A stretch of 64,000 bases of DNA. It comes from Turbatrix aceti. Taxonomy: Eukaryota; Nematoda; Chromadorea; Rhabditida; Panagrolaimidae. This document shows positions 36,195 to 45,784 of the stretch, one piece after another (within the stretch, counting starts at the first letter, position 1; each line of letters opens with the position of its first letter). Below the pieces are notes generated by a model. The model saw only the letters and a program-made list of their open reading frames with translations, did not search any database and was not told the origin of the DNA. The DNA lies in NCBI GenBank assembly GCA_963969345.1, contig OZ017766.1, positions 8,556,001 through 8,620,000 on the forward strand, in the 5' to 3' direction. The position numbers and the translations under genes were made by a program.

Positions 36195-36299
36195 GCGGAT
36201 AGAGGAAGAAAAAAGAAGAAATGTGTGTGGGCGTAAACCACCGTCGAAGTCGAAATATTCGTCGCACGACAAATTGGAGAAAACACGTATCTACAAGAG

Positions 36300-37010
36300 A
36301 ATAAAAAGCAAAAAAGCGCAAAAAGCAGAAACACACAAAACTGCCTCAAAAAAAGAAAGAAAAAAGTGGCCATTTATGCTAAAAAAACGGGAGAGAGAGA
36401 GAGAAAAAGAAAGATACATACATCTTGCTGACCCAGGTCTGCTGACCTTTGCGCAGTCAGCGAAAAGACAAAACAGGGACTTCGCCGCGCAGACACAACA
36501 TGTCGAAAAAATAGGATAAAACGGCATAAAACACCGTAAAACGAAATAAAACCGTAAAAAAACAACGAAAAGAGACAAATTTTAGGAAGAAAAAATTGAA
36601 CGAGCGTTACTCAAAACGAAAAGAAAACAATAACATTCAAAGTACTGTAAACCGGGTCTTCCCGAGACCCATTGGAAAAGTAACAACCATCCCATCATTG
36701 CACCGTAACCGAAGTAACAAGATGTTTTACGATTCAATTTCGTTTCAGGATAAGAGTATTTTGGCCTATTTTGCGTGTAAATCGTCTGAAATCATGCTAA
36801 CTTTTTTGTTTATGCAAACATTTTTCCGGAAACGAACTTTTTTGTTTCGCTGTAAATGGTTTGACACGTTTTGCCAATTTGTGACGCATGCAGGCGTATT
36901 TTTGCTCGTTTAGTGTTCTTTTCACCTGGCAGCAGGCTGCAGCTGTTTGTAGGTTTTTTATTATTTCAGGATTTTTACTCGCTTGAGTTTACGTTGTTTA
37001 CGATTTTTAG
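36300..37010. other. Intergenic region between divergent helicase and SDR genes
   Basis: AT-rich, with a short (GA)n run at 36391-36402. No exon I can support. Confidence 0.35.
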
Positions 37011-37030
37011 GTTCCGACAGATTTTATTGA

Positions 37031-37235
37031 TTCATCACGACGAAATCAAGTTTAAACAACAAAGAAGACGCCGGAGTGGTGCAACTCGCGAAAAACCTAC
37101 TATCCTCATCATCAGAATCTGTGCCGTCATCTATCGTCACCCAGTTGATATCCCAGGTTGAACGCTTGCAGCAGGAGAGACACGCTGTTCAACGTGTACT
37201 TGGTGTAAGCTATTATCAGCGGTGTGCATACGTGG
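37031..37235 (+). other. Candidate coding exon upstream of the SDR gene
   Basis: An open frame of 68 codons follows a stop at 37028-37030 and ends at a good donor (G|GTGAGT, 37236). It encodes a basic/serine segment and then VTQLISQVERLQQERHAVQ, which looks like a real amphipathic or coiled-coil helix. If joined to the acceptor at 37973 the phase is correct: the frame continues through GGA TCA AAA into the SDR's ATG. However, no in-frame ATG precedes it, so it would need a further upstream exon, or belong to a separate gene. The complementary strand is also open here, which weakens the case. Confidence 0.3.
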
Positions 37236-37385
37236 GTGAGTCTTTTTTTTTGTGCTTTTGATGACGAGAAAAGTATCTATCTATTTTGTGCACACATGTG
37301 TCACAATCAGGGTTTTTCAGTCTCAAAGTTTTTGTGCTTGCTCTGTTTATGTACTTCACTTTTCTAATGCTTTTTTTTTTGGATA

Positions 37386-37940
37386 ATTTTCGTGAAAATT
37401 GACAAAAAAAAAGTAGCTTCTACGATAAAAAGTTTTTATTGTAAAACGTGGCTGCCTGAGGCGTGATTTGGCAGAGTTACGATTGCCGGAAATCGAGTTT
37501 TTGCCATTTTGAAGATTTTTGGCGCGTTGCAGCTAAAAAACTACGGCATTTCCAAAGCTGGGGTGCAAATTGATCGACGTGGTTTTTGATGGGGAATCTG
37601 AGAAAAATATAAAAATATTGGGTTATCACCTTGAAAAATGCCGAAAATCGCATTTAAGAAAGTGTCAGAATGACAACTTTTGTTTCGGCATTTTTCAAGG
37701 TTATAACCCAAGATTTTTATATTTTTCACAAATTTTCCATCAAATATCACGTCGATCAATATTGTACCCCGACTTTGGAAATTCCGTATTTTTTTAGCTA
37801 CAACGTGCCAAAAATCTTCAAAATGTCAAAAACGCGATTTCCGGCAACCGTAACTCTGCCAGATCACGCCTCAGGCAGCTACATTTTACAATAAAAACTC
37901 TTTATCGTAATGGCTAAATTTGATGCCAAATTTCGAAAAT
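37386..37940. mobile_element. Family B palindromic element upstream of the SDR gene
   Basis: Nearly complete palindrome. The left arm has CTGCCTGAGGCGTGATTTGG, the right arm ends CAGATCACGCCTCAGGCAGC, and the centre is AAATGCCGAAAATCGCATTT. Confidence 0.85.
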
Positions 37941-37981
37941 TTTCATTTGCTGACGTGTGACACGATTTTTTAGGATCAAAA

Positions 37982-39686
37982 ATGTCTGAAGAAGAAAACC
38001 TGGACTCCGGACTCCTGGGATACTTGTTGATCGTTATTTTTGGTGCTGCCATTCTTTATGGCATCAGGTTGGGATTTTATGATTTTTTTGGAGGTTTTTG
38101 TGAAAAATGGATTTTAGGCGATTTTTCAAGGGATCTCAATTCACGGAAAACACGAAAGCCAAGGGAAAAGTGATTCTTGTGACCGGTGGATCGGCTGGAA
38201 TTGGAAAGCAGCTCGCCCGTGAAATCAATCTTCGTGGCGGGAAAGTTTACCTGCTCTGCCGTAACCGTGAACGTGGAAACGCGGCGGTTAGGGATATCGT
38301 AACGCGTTATGGCTGCGATGCGACGCGTTTGATTATCCTTTCCGGTGATTTGGCGGATTTTGGATCAATTAAACGCGCGGTCGTTGAATTTGGAAATCAC
38401 GAATCTAAGCTGGATATCCTGATCAATAATGCGGGAATTTGGAATCATCCAAAATTTGAGACGACGATTGACGGGCATGAACTCACCTGGCAATCCAATC
38501 ACCTGGGACACTTTTTGTTGACCGAACTTTTACTACCCAAACTACGAGCTGCAGAAAGTTCGGATTCTGGAGCGAGAATTGTCATTCTTTCTTCCAAGCT
38601 TCATACCATGGCGGATTCCGTTGATCCGGATGTCGTTGAATCGAAGAAGAAATATTCGTCTTTCACGGCAACCTACGCTCGAAGCAAACTCGCAAATGTC
38701 ATGCACGCTGTCGCTCTTACAAAACGTCTCCGAACGACCGATCCTACGACGAAAATTACGGTCAATGCGTGTCATCCGGGGGTCGTTTATACCGAATTAT
38801 CCAGGAACTTCTTTATCATGAAATTGGATATCGTCAGGAAACTTTCACATCCAATTCAATGGTTTTTCTTCAAAACTGATCAGGACGGAGCTCAGACACC
38901 GCTCTTTTTGGCTCTCAGCAAGAAGGTCGACGGAATCTCTGGGAAATATTTTGAGTGAGTTTTTTTTGGGATTTTATAAAAAAAAATGGGGTAAAAACTG
39001 TGAAATTTTCGTAATGTCACAAAATATTTAGATTTTTGGCATGGAAAACTGTCAAAAATAGTAAAAAATATTACAAAACTTATGTTTTTCAAAAATTTCC
39101 AAAGTTGACAAAAAAGGGAAAAAAACTGATTTTTGGGTAAGAAACGCAATAGAATTTTGTTTTGATAAAAAAAAACGTACCTTACGATAAATATACGATT
39201 TTATTTTGAATTTTCGTTGCGAAACCATTAACAATCCAGAAGTAACATTTTTTGCTTGGATTTTGTTACTTTTTTTACGATACATGTTCTACGGATTTTT
39301 TTTCGTTCCGAAACACTCGACACGAAAGTAACGTTTTTCGGCTGTTTTATTACTTTTTTTTGCGATACATAAGTTTTACGATATTTTTTCCTAAAATCGT
39401 TCTTTTTCGTTGTTTTTTTATGTTTTCTTGGTTTTTCCAGATTTTTTGGGTTTTTCTCTTTATTTTTCAAATAAATTCAGATTTTTGGTGTATGAAATGA
39501 AGAAAACTTTTTTTAAAAATAGGCAAAAAAGTTTTTTTTTGTTTTCATTGTTTTTTATATAAATTGTATTTTGCTTTCAGCGAGATGAAAGAAACCGACG
39601 TGCACCCCCTGGCAAAAGACGAGGCTGCCTGTGATGCTCTCTACGCATACAGCCGCAAGGCTGTCGGGCTTTCTTCTACGGAGTGA
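37982..39686 (+). CDS. Short-chain dehydrogenase, retinol dehydrogenase 11-14-like, membrane-anchored
   Basis: Three exons: 37982-38067, 38118-38954 and 39581-39686; 1029 nt, 342 aa. A hydrophobic anchor spans residues 11-28 (LLGYLLIVIFGAAILYG) followed by RRFFKGSQF, as in ER- or mitochondria-anchored RDH11/12/13/14 enzymes. The Rossmann NAD(P) motif TGGSAGIG (51-58), NNAG (132-135), catalytic Ser near 187-188, Tyr215 and Lys219 in YARSKLAN, and the HPGVVYT loop are all present, so it should be active. The arginine after the nucleotide-binding beta-2 strand (LLCRNRER) suggests NADP preference. Likely substrate is a retinoid, sterol or lipid carbonyl; the exact one cannot be read from sequence. 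TAG at 37971-37973, 8 nt before the ATG, suits SL trans-splicing. Confidence 0.92.
39165..39385 (-). repeat. GTAAC-stem dispersed repeats, two copies in SDR intron 2
   Basis: Minus-strand copies at about 39165-39300 and 39300-39385 (TTTTCGTTGCGAAACCATTA, AGAAGTAACATTTTTTGC, then GAAAGTAACGTTTTTCGGC). Confidence 0.8.
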
Positions 39687-39911
39687 TAAAATGACGTGCT
39701 GCTGCTAACTAACCAGCTTTTTTTTCTCTTTGTATGTAATACCTTTTTTTTCTGTACCATTTTTTTCAACCCTGCATTATTGGACAAAATTTTTATTATA
39801 ACAAAATGCTGAATTTTGATAAAATTTTTATTACGGTTTATTTTTGCACTTTGGTTTCGATCAAAAATTATTTTGGTTCAAAAATCAGTGAATAGGAAGG
39901 AGATCAGTCAG

Positions 39912-42372
39912 TCAGGCGATGGCACTGGCACTCGGTGTCTCGATGACTCCCGCCCGCTCGAGACCGGTTTTTCGTTGTCGCCTTCGCTGCGGAGATTGTT
40001 TGAAAATGTTCTCAAAATAGGGATTTGCCTTGAAGAAGCTCTCTGGCTTGTCGTCTACGATCACGGATAGCTGGGGTGTTTCTGACGTCGGAGGCGGATG
40101 CGGGGAGGATGAGGATGAATTCTGACTTTTTGAATTCGTCGAATGCTAAAAAAACTTTTTTGTCCGCATTCGACAAAAAAATTGTTAAAAAAGAAAAAAA
40201 ACGCACTTTGTTGAGTGTATTTTTAGCGTGGTGCAAAGTTATTGCCTTGAGGCGAGCTGCTGCTAGCTTAGCGTCTTCGATCTAAAAGAAAAAAAACATT
40301 TTTAGACATTTTTTTGGAAATATTCCTTGAAATTTGACCAAAAGGTAAATTTCAAAATGAAAAGTTTTTACTGTAAAATTTATTTGCCTGAGGCGTGATT
40401 TGGCAGAGTTACAATTGCCGGAAAAAGCGTTTTTGTCATTTTTGACGATTTTTGGCACGTTGTAGCTAAAAAAAACTACGACATTTTCAAAGCCGGGAAC
40501 AAATTGATCGACGTGATTTTTGATGGAGAATCTGAGAAAAATATAAAAATATTGGGTTATCTCCTTGAAAAATGCCGAAAATCGAAAATGACAATTTTTG
40601 TTTCGGCATTTTTTAAGGTGATAACCCAACATTTATATTTTTCTCAAATTTTCCATCACAAAATACGTCGATCAATATTTACCCCAACTTTTGAAATGCC
40701 GTAGTTTTTTAGCTACAACGTGCCAAAAATCGTCAAAAATGGTAGAAACGCCATTTTCAGCAGTTCACCGGATCATGCCTCAGGCAGCTACATTGTACAG
40801 CGAAATTTTTTTGTAGTAAAATTTACCTTTTGACAAGATTTTCTGAAAAATGACCAAAATGTAGCCACTCACCTTCGAAGTCCCAGCAAGATTCGAAAGA
40901 ACCTGAGCAAAAGCCGCGCTCTCAGCCAGCGAAACCATCGTAACCGGCGAAGAAGCTGCCACCGGTGAAGGCCCATCGCTGGAGCGAGCGCTGAGATCAC
41001 TTCGATGGAATTTGTTGTGCTCAGCGAGGGCTTTTCGGTCGGGAAAACACCTTCCACAGTCCTTGCAGTCGTAGCTGTACCCCGAATGGGTGCCCATGTG
41101 TAAGTTGAGGTCAAATGCCGTCATCAGCACCTTTGAACAGATGCTGCAGATCCGGCAGTGTACATTCATGTGTTCTTTGAGGAGGTATTCATTTGAGAAT
41201 CTCAAATCGCAGTATTCACATTTCCGGGGAGAATCGTCGTACGGCGCTGAGGAATCCATGGTGATGATGGGAGTCTCGTGGGCTTTCAGATGCTCGGTGT
41301 AGGTTCCGTGGTCAGAGAAAGTCTGGCAGCAGTGAGGACACATGTCGTAGGGCAACTCATTGGACGATCGATGGGAAACCGGCATCGAAGATTCCCCAGA
41401 ATTGATTTTAGAAGTCCGACGAGATGTTGGAGAATCCAGAGACACTTTTGATCGAAGTTTTTCCTGCCCGGAAGCTAGTTTACTCTTTTTAGGATTTGGA
41501 GTGCCGTTGAGGGACGAATTTAGTCTCTTAGCAGGAAAAAGCATCATGGGAGGCGGCATCCTCGGCTGCGGAGGTTCAAAGCTGTAGAAAATGGTTGGAA
41601 AGTGATCGACGAAGTGGTGGATCAGGCTGAGGCGATCTGGGAAGGTTCGGGAGCACTGACGACATCCGCCGACGGCGGACATTCCGGAAGCTTGCAGATC
41701 TGGGCTGGGTTGGACCAGGCGGGGAGATTCTGAGAAAGAATGGGTTTAGGAATATTTTGGGAACTTTTCGTGAAAATTTGCCAAAAATTTTCTGGCAGAG
41801 TTACGATTGCCGTCAATCGCATGTCTGTCATTTTTTGACGATTTTTGGCACTTTATAGCTAAAAAACTACAGCTTTTTCAAAGCCGGGGTGCATTTTGAT
41901 CGACGTGATTTTTTATGGAGAGTCCGAGAAAATATAAAAATGTAAGGTTATCACATTGAAAAATGCCGAAAATCGAATTTAAAAAATTATCATATATGCA
42001 GCATTCGTTTCGGCATTTTTTAAGACAACCTAATATTTTTATATTTTTCTGGTATTCTCTATCAAAAATTACGTCGATCAAATTGTACCTTGACTTTGGA
42101 AATGCCGTAGTTTTTTTAGCTAAAATGTGCCAAAAATGGTCAAAAATTGCAAAAACGCACCAAAATGTGTCCTATCACGTACCTGCTGAGGTCGGTGGTT
42201 TCTGAAGGCCCGGGCTGGGAAGTTTTCCGGTCGAGACCCCATCCTGAGAATTGGTCTCAACTGGAAAAGATTCATTTGCCTCCGGAACATCGGATCCTGC
42301 TTGATGCTCGGATGCGTTCAGAAAAAGTCGGTTTACGATAGCGATAAGATTATTCGCCTTCTTAGCCGGCAT
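39912..42372 (-). CDS. C2H2 zinc-finger protein with five fingers
   Basis: Four exons: 42183-42372, 40873-41729, 40207-40281 and 39912-40145; 1356 nt, 451 aa. Fingers begin at about residues 86 (CRQC...HHFVDH), 194 (CPHC), 234 (CEYC), 258 (CSIC) and 285 (CKDCGRCF...HNKFH). The last four are clustered; the first stands alone. Linkers are not TGEKP-type, so DNA binding by a compact Kruppel-style array is less certain. A Pro/Ser/Lys-rich segment (PNPKKSK) between finger 1 and the cluster could be a nuclear signal. The C-terminus is Ser/Pro-rich and then basic (QRRRQRK). Probably a nuclear transcription factor; orthology unknown. The start is set by the acceptor-like CTTTTTAG 6 nt upstream. Introns 1 and 2 are almost entirely filled by family B palindromes. 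Confidence 0.88.
40312..40852. mobile_element. Family B palindromic element filling zinc-finger gene intron 2
   Basis: Palindrome with GCCTGAGGCGTGATTTGGC and its inverse GGATCATGCCTCAGGCAGC, centre AAATGCCGAAAATCGAAAAT. The host intron is 40282-40872, so only about 50 nt of non-element sequence remains. Confidence 0.85.
41752..42165. mobile_element. Family B palindromic element filling zinc-finger gene intron 1
   Basis: Shorter copy with TCTGGCAGAGTTACGATTGC on the left, the central GAAAAATGCCGAAAATCG, and inverse TAGCTAAAATGTGCCAAAAA on the right. The host intron is 41730-42182, leaving about 40 nt. Confidence 0.8.
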
Positions 42373-42378
42373 CTGTTC

Positions 42379-42381
42379 CTA
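42379..42381 (-). promoter_or_regulatory. Putative trans-splice acceptor of the zinc-finger gene
   Basis: Minus-strand CTTTTTAG is followed by GAACAG and then the ATG. Confidence 0.5.
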
Positions 42382-42429
42382 AAAAGAAAAAAAAAGAAAA
42401 TGGTGGTTTTTTTTTGGGGTTAAAACAAG

Positions 42430-42750
42430 GCCGCTACTAAACTGGACAACGAAAAAAAATAAGGGACAGAGAGTGACAGGATAGGGGGACATCACGCCTC
42501 TGGCAATGGCATTTGAAGCTCCTCGGCGACGAAGGAGAACCAAAGCCCTGCCATTACACGTCCCCCACTACCCAGAAATAACCCTGAGGGTCAGTAGTGC
42601 ACGCGATTTAGCTGAGCCAACCCTTCACTCAATTAGCCATGCAAAACGCCCTCAGGGCTACTCGTAGACGGGATTACCCTGCCCCGCTGTCATGCTAATT
42701 TGATCCCCTCCCGTCCCAGGCGCCTGCTGGCGGCTGGATGGCTATGACGA
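42430..42750. mobile_element. GC-rich segment, probably an old transposon fragment
   Basis: Composition and texture differ sharply from the surrounding AT-rich DNA (for example CCTCAGGGCTACTCGTAGAC). It resembles the end of a non-LTR element, but I cannot classify it. No long frame. Confidence 0.35.
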
Positions 42751-42756
42751 AGTACG

Positions 42757-42945
42757 GCATGAAAAATTTTGTTGCTCAGGGGCATCGGAGGCTGGTGGGG
42801 GTTTGGGTGGGGTGTTACGGTCGTTTTTAGGGTAAAAAAAACGAAAGTCGAAAAATAGTTTTTTTTAAACCCTAAAAACGACCGTAACACCCCACCAAAA
42901 CCCCCACCAGCCTCCGATGCCCTTGAGCAACAAAATTTTTTATGC
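42757..42945. repeat. Long stem-loop with ~76-bp GC-rich arms
   Basis: Left arm 42757-42832 and right arm 42869-42945 are inverted copies (left contains GGGGCATCGGAGGCTGGTGG, right CCACCAGCCTCCGATGCCC). The loop is about 36 nt and A/T-rich. Only a few mismatches were seen. Confidence 0.9.
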
Positions 42946-42994
42946 CATTTAAAAATTGCATGAAATATTGCAAGTCATAGTGTCAAATAATGGT

Positions 42995-43416
42995 ATATTA
43001 TAATTTGCTGTGCGATTTATTTAACAGGTAAAATAACGCGCACCGTAATTAACGTTTTTTTAATTTCAAAAAAATTATTTCTTAAAAACTACTGCATTTT
43101 CTGGATCTTGTAGCATATCATTCGACTGTGTTTTTGGTGGGAAATTTAAAAAAAATAAAAAAATGAGGGATCCTGATTTCAAAAAATGCAGAAATGAAAA
43201 ATGTCAAAATGGCACTTTTTATTTCGGCATTATTTAAAATCAAGGCACCAAATTTTTATACTTTTTAAAAATTTTACATCAAAAACTGAGTCAAATGATA
43301 TGCTATCCGTTCCGGAATGTGCAGTAGTTTTCAAGAAATAAAATTAAAAAAATGATAAAAACATTATTTACGGTGAGCGTTATTTTGCCATTAAATCGCA
43401 CAGAAAATAATAATAT
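42995..43416. mobile_element. Palindromic element, ~420 bp
   Basis: Outer arms TTTGCTGTGCGATTTA and TAAATCGCACAGAAAA. Inner arms AAAATAACGCGCACCGTAA and TTACGGTGAGCGTTATTTT. Centre near 43205 (AAAATGTCAAAATGGCACTT). Same plan as family B but different sequence. Confidence 0.8.
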
Positions 43417-43671
43417 TACAAATGCAATTATTATAACTTTGCAATTTTTCAGTTCAATGGGTTCTGATAAGTCGCGAAAACACTGAAATCACATTTTTGC
43501 CATCGAAGGTAAAAACCAAAAAAAAACACACGAAAACAGGCAAAAAACAAAAAAAAAATCACGAGAGAATGTAAAACCAGGTATTTTTTGGCTGCACAAT
43601 GATCGTGCGACGTACATACCTGACAAGTCCGTGGACGGTAGTAACGACGGTAAGGCAAGCATTCAGGCCAG

Positions 43672-44514
43672 GGCACAGCATTCACTTTCCCCTTATTTTG
43701 CGACAATCGAAAAAAAAATGAGCGCGTTCATTCGCACTTATAGTGTTGACTTTGGCAGCTTCGTGCAATGGCATTTTTGAATTCTTAGAGATGGCATCTA
43801 GGGTATTGAATAAGACATGTCCTGAACTTCCAAACAAGCCCTCGATGACCTAAAAATGTTCAGTTTTGCCATAGTTGCAGCCTTTTCAAGTAAAAAATTT
43901 GAGCAGTCGATTGCAGCCGTGTAAGGCTAAAACTGAACAATCGGGTCAACAGAAAGTTCCATCAGGTTGGTGTCAGTCGATATAGCCAAGGGCCGTTTGC
44001 TGAACATCGAATAGGACCGAGATTCCTCACAAAAACTGTTTTACCCTATAAAAATGCGCACGCATTTGCACAAATTATCAAAAACACGCACTCCTAAAAA
44101 GAAAGTTCTCCAATTTTGCATGAGCACAAAAAGCAAACAGATCGTTTTTATAGGGTAAAACAGTTTATGTGAGGAATCTCGGTCCTCTTTGATGTTCAGC
44201 AAACGGCCCTTGGCTATATCGACAGATACCAACCTGATGGAACTTTCTGCTGACCCGATTGTTCAGTTGTAGCCTTAAACGGCTGCAATCGACGATTTAA
44301 AATCGAAACTGGAAATCACTATATCTGTGCCAAAAATCAACGTTTTCGTGCCGTTGGTGGCTTGTTTGAAAGTTCAGGACTTGCTCTAGTCATTGTAGCA
44401 GATGCCGTCACTAACAATTTAAAAATGCCAATGCGCGAAGCTGCCAAAGTCAACACTATATGCGCGAATGAATGCATTTTCACGCTCGATTGACGCGAAA
44501 GTGAATGCTGTGCC
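43672..44514. mobile_element. Palindromic element, ~840 bp, GGCACAGCATTCAC termini
   Basis: Termini GGCACAGCATTCACTTTC and GAAAGTGAATGCTGTGCC. Inner arms include GTGTTGACTTTGGCAGCTTC / GAAGCTGCCAAAGTCAACAC and GAGATTCCTCA / TGAGGAATCTC. Arms are more diverged than in the 9-kb palindrome, so it is older. No coding capacity. Confidence 0.85.
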
Positions 44515-44890
44515 AGGGCGGCCTAGCCAGTCGTCAACGAAGAACGCCCGAGGCGGCGAGAAGAAGAATGAACAAAGAATCAGCAGCGCCGGAGCGGCGC
44601 TGCGTGCGTGGAACAGAGCGGAGGTCAAGTCACCCCTGTGGGCCTGACACCCGCCAACGCGCTTGACGCTTGCAACCGGTTCAACTCTCGCCGCTGCGGG
44701 CCGTAGCCGCGGCGTAGGCGAAGCCAAGGCCGTATAGGTTGGGTTTTGTCCCCAACCTTGCGCAGAGGCGACGCGTAGTGCCCCGGGGGCATGAATCCTA
44801 TGTATATGCATGCTGGAGGGCGCGACAGCGGAACTGAACTGAACTACGCTTTCTTTGCGCAACCGCCCCGGTGGCCCCATTGTTATTCTT
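44515..44890 (-). mobile_element. GC-rich block, possible LINE 5' end
   Basis: Very GC-rich relative to the region. The open minus-strand frame (44419-44880) is low-complexity and runs into the adjacent palindrome, so it is unlikely to be a host gene. Adjacent to an RTE fragment, hence the guess. Confidence 0.35.
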
Positions 44891-45219
44891 TGTCATGTCT
44901 GACAGGGGTGAAAATCTTCATGTAATGAAGTAACGAATTTATTGTCTGATACAAACAGAGAGCAATGATAAAAGAAAGTTCATTCAATCGATTCAATCGA
45001 CAAAAAGGGAAAGTTTCTAAAAAAGAAGGCAATTAGCATCATATGAGCTCATGTCGGGTTACGGTACATTTAAAACAAAAAATCAGTCTTCATTCTTGCA
45101 CGCCTAGCGGACGGTCGGTTTTATTCCGCCTCTCCTGTCCGCGACAGCAGCTTGCGCTCGCGATCGCATTCGGGAGCAGTGCAAGTGTGAGAATTGAAAG
45201 CGCCGTTTGACACCCGGGC

Positions 45220-45784
45220 TGGCCACCCTGTCAAACGTAGGCTAAAAAAAAATGTCTAGATTCCGTCTCAGCGTCATCGCGCATCGGATCGGGGAAGCCG
45301 CACAAGTCAATGGAATACTTCCCCCGGAACAGGCTGGTTTTCGAAAGTCTTACTCCACTGTAGATCATATTCAGAGCATCAACATGATCGCTGAGAAGCT
45401 ACGGGAGTACAATCAGCCGCTGGTCGCTGTCTTCATCGACTTTCGCAAGGCTCGATCAGCTTTGAATCAATCTGGGCGGCGCTTGACTCCATCGGCGTGG
45501 ATCCCGGCATCACCGAACTTGTGCGATGGCTGTATGCAGCTGGAAACTCGGCAGTCAAAGTCGGCGACAGGACGGCGGAGCTCTAAACGCAGAAAGTAGT
45601 ACGGCAAGGCGATACGCTGAGCCCGCTAATCTTCATCCTAGTTCTCCATGGGAAAGAAGAAATCGCGACCAAAACGAATCGAGACATTTACACCTACGTG
45701 GACGTCATTTGTGCCTCCTAACATCTGGTCTAATGATAACTAACCACTGAGTAATGGTGAAATAAATAAATAAATAAATAAAAC
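45220..45784 (+). mobile_element. Dead RTE-type non-LTR retrotransposon fragment
   Basis: A frame from about 45252 encodes reverse-transcriptase blocks LPPEQAGFRKSYSTVDHIQS and LVAVFIDFRKA. A frameshift follows, then in another frame WAALDSIGVDPGITELVRWL, a stop, and VVRQGDTLSPLIFILVL. The catalytic YADD block is missing (internal deletion). The copy ends in (AAATA/AATA)n at 45753-45783, as RTE elements usually do. 5'-truncated, inactive. Confidence 0.85.

Noticed and set aside
44419..44880. 153-codon minus-strand frame
   Set aside because: It spans a GC-rich transposon-like block and continues into the arm of a palindromic element; no domain and no host-gene features.
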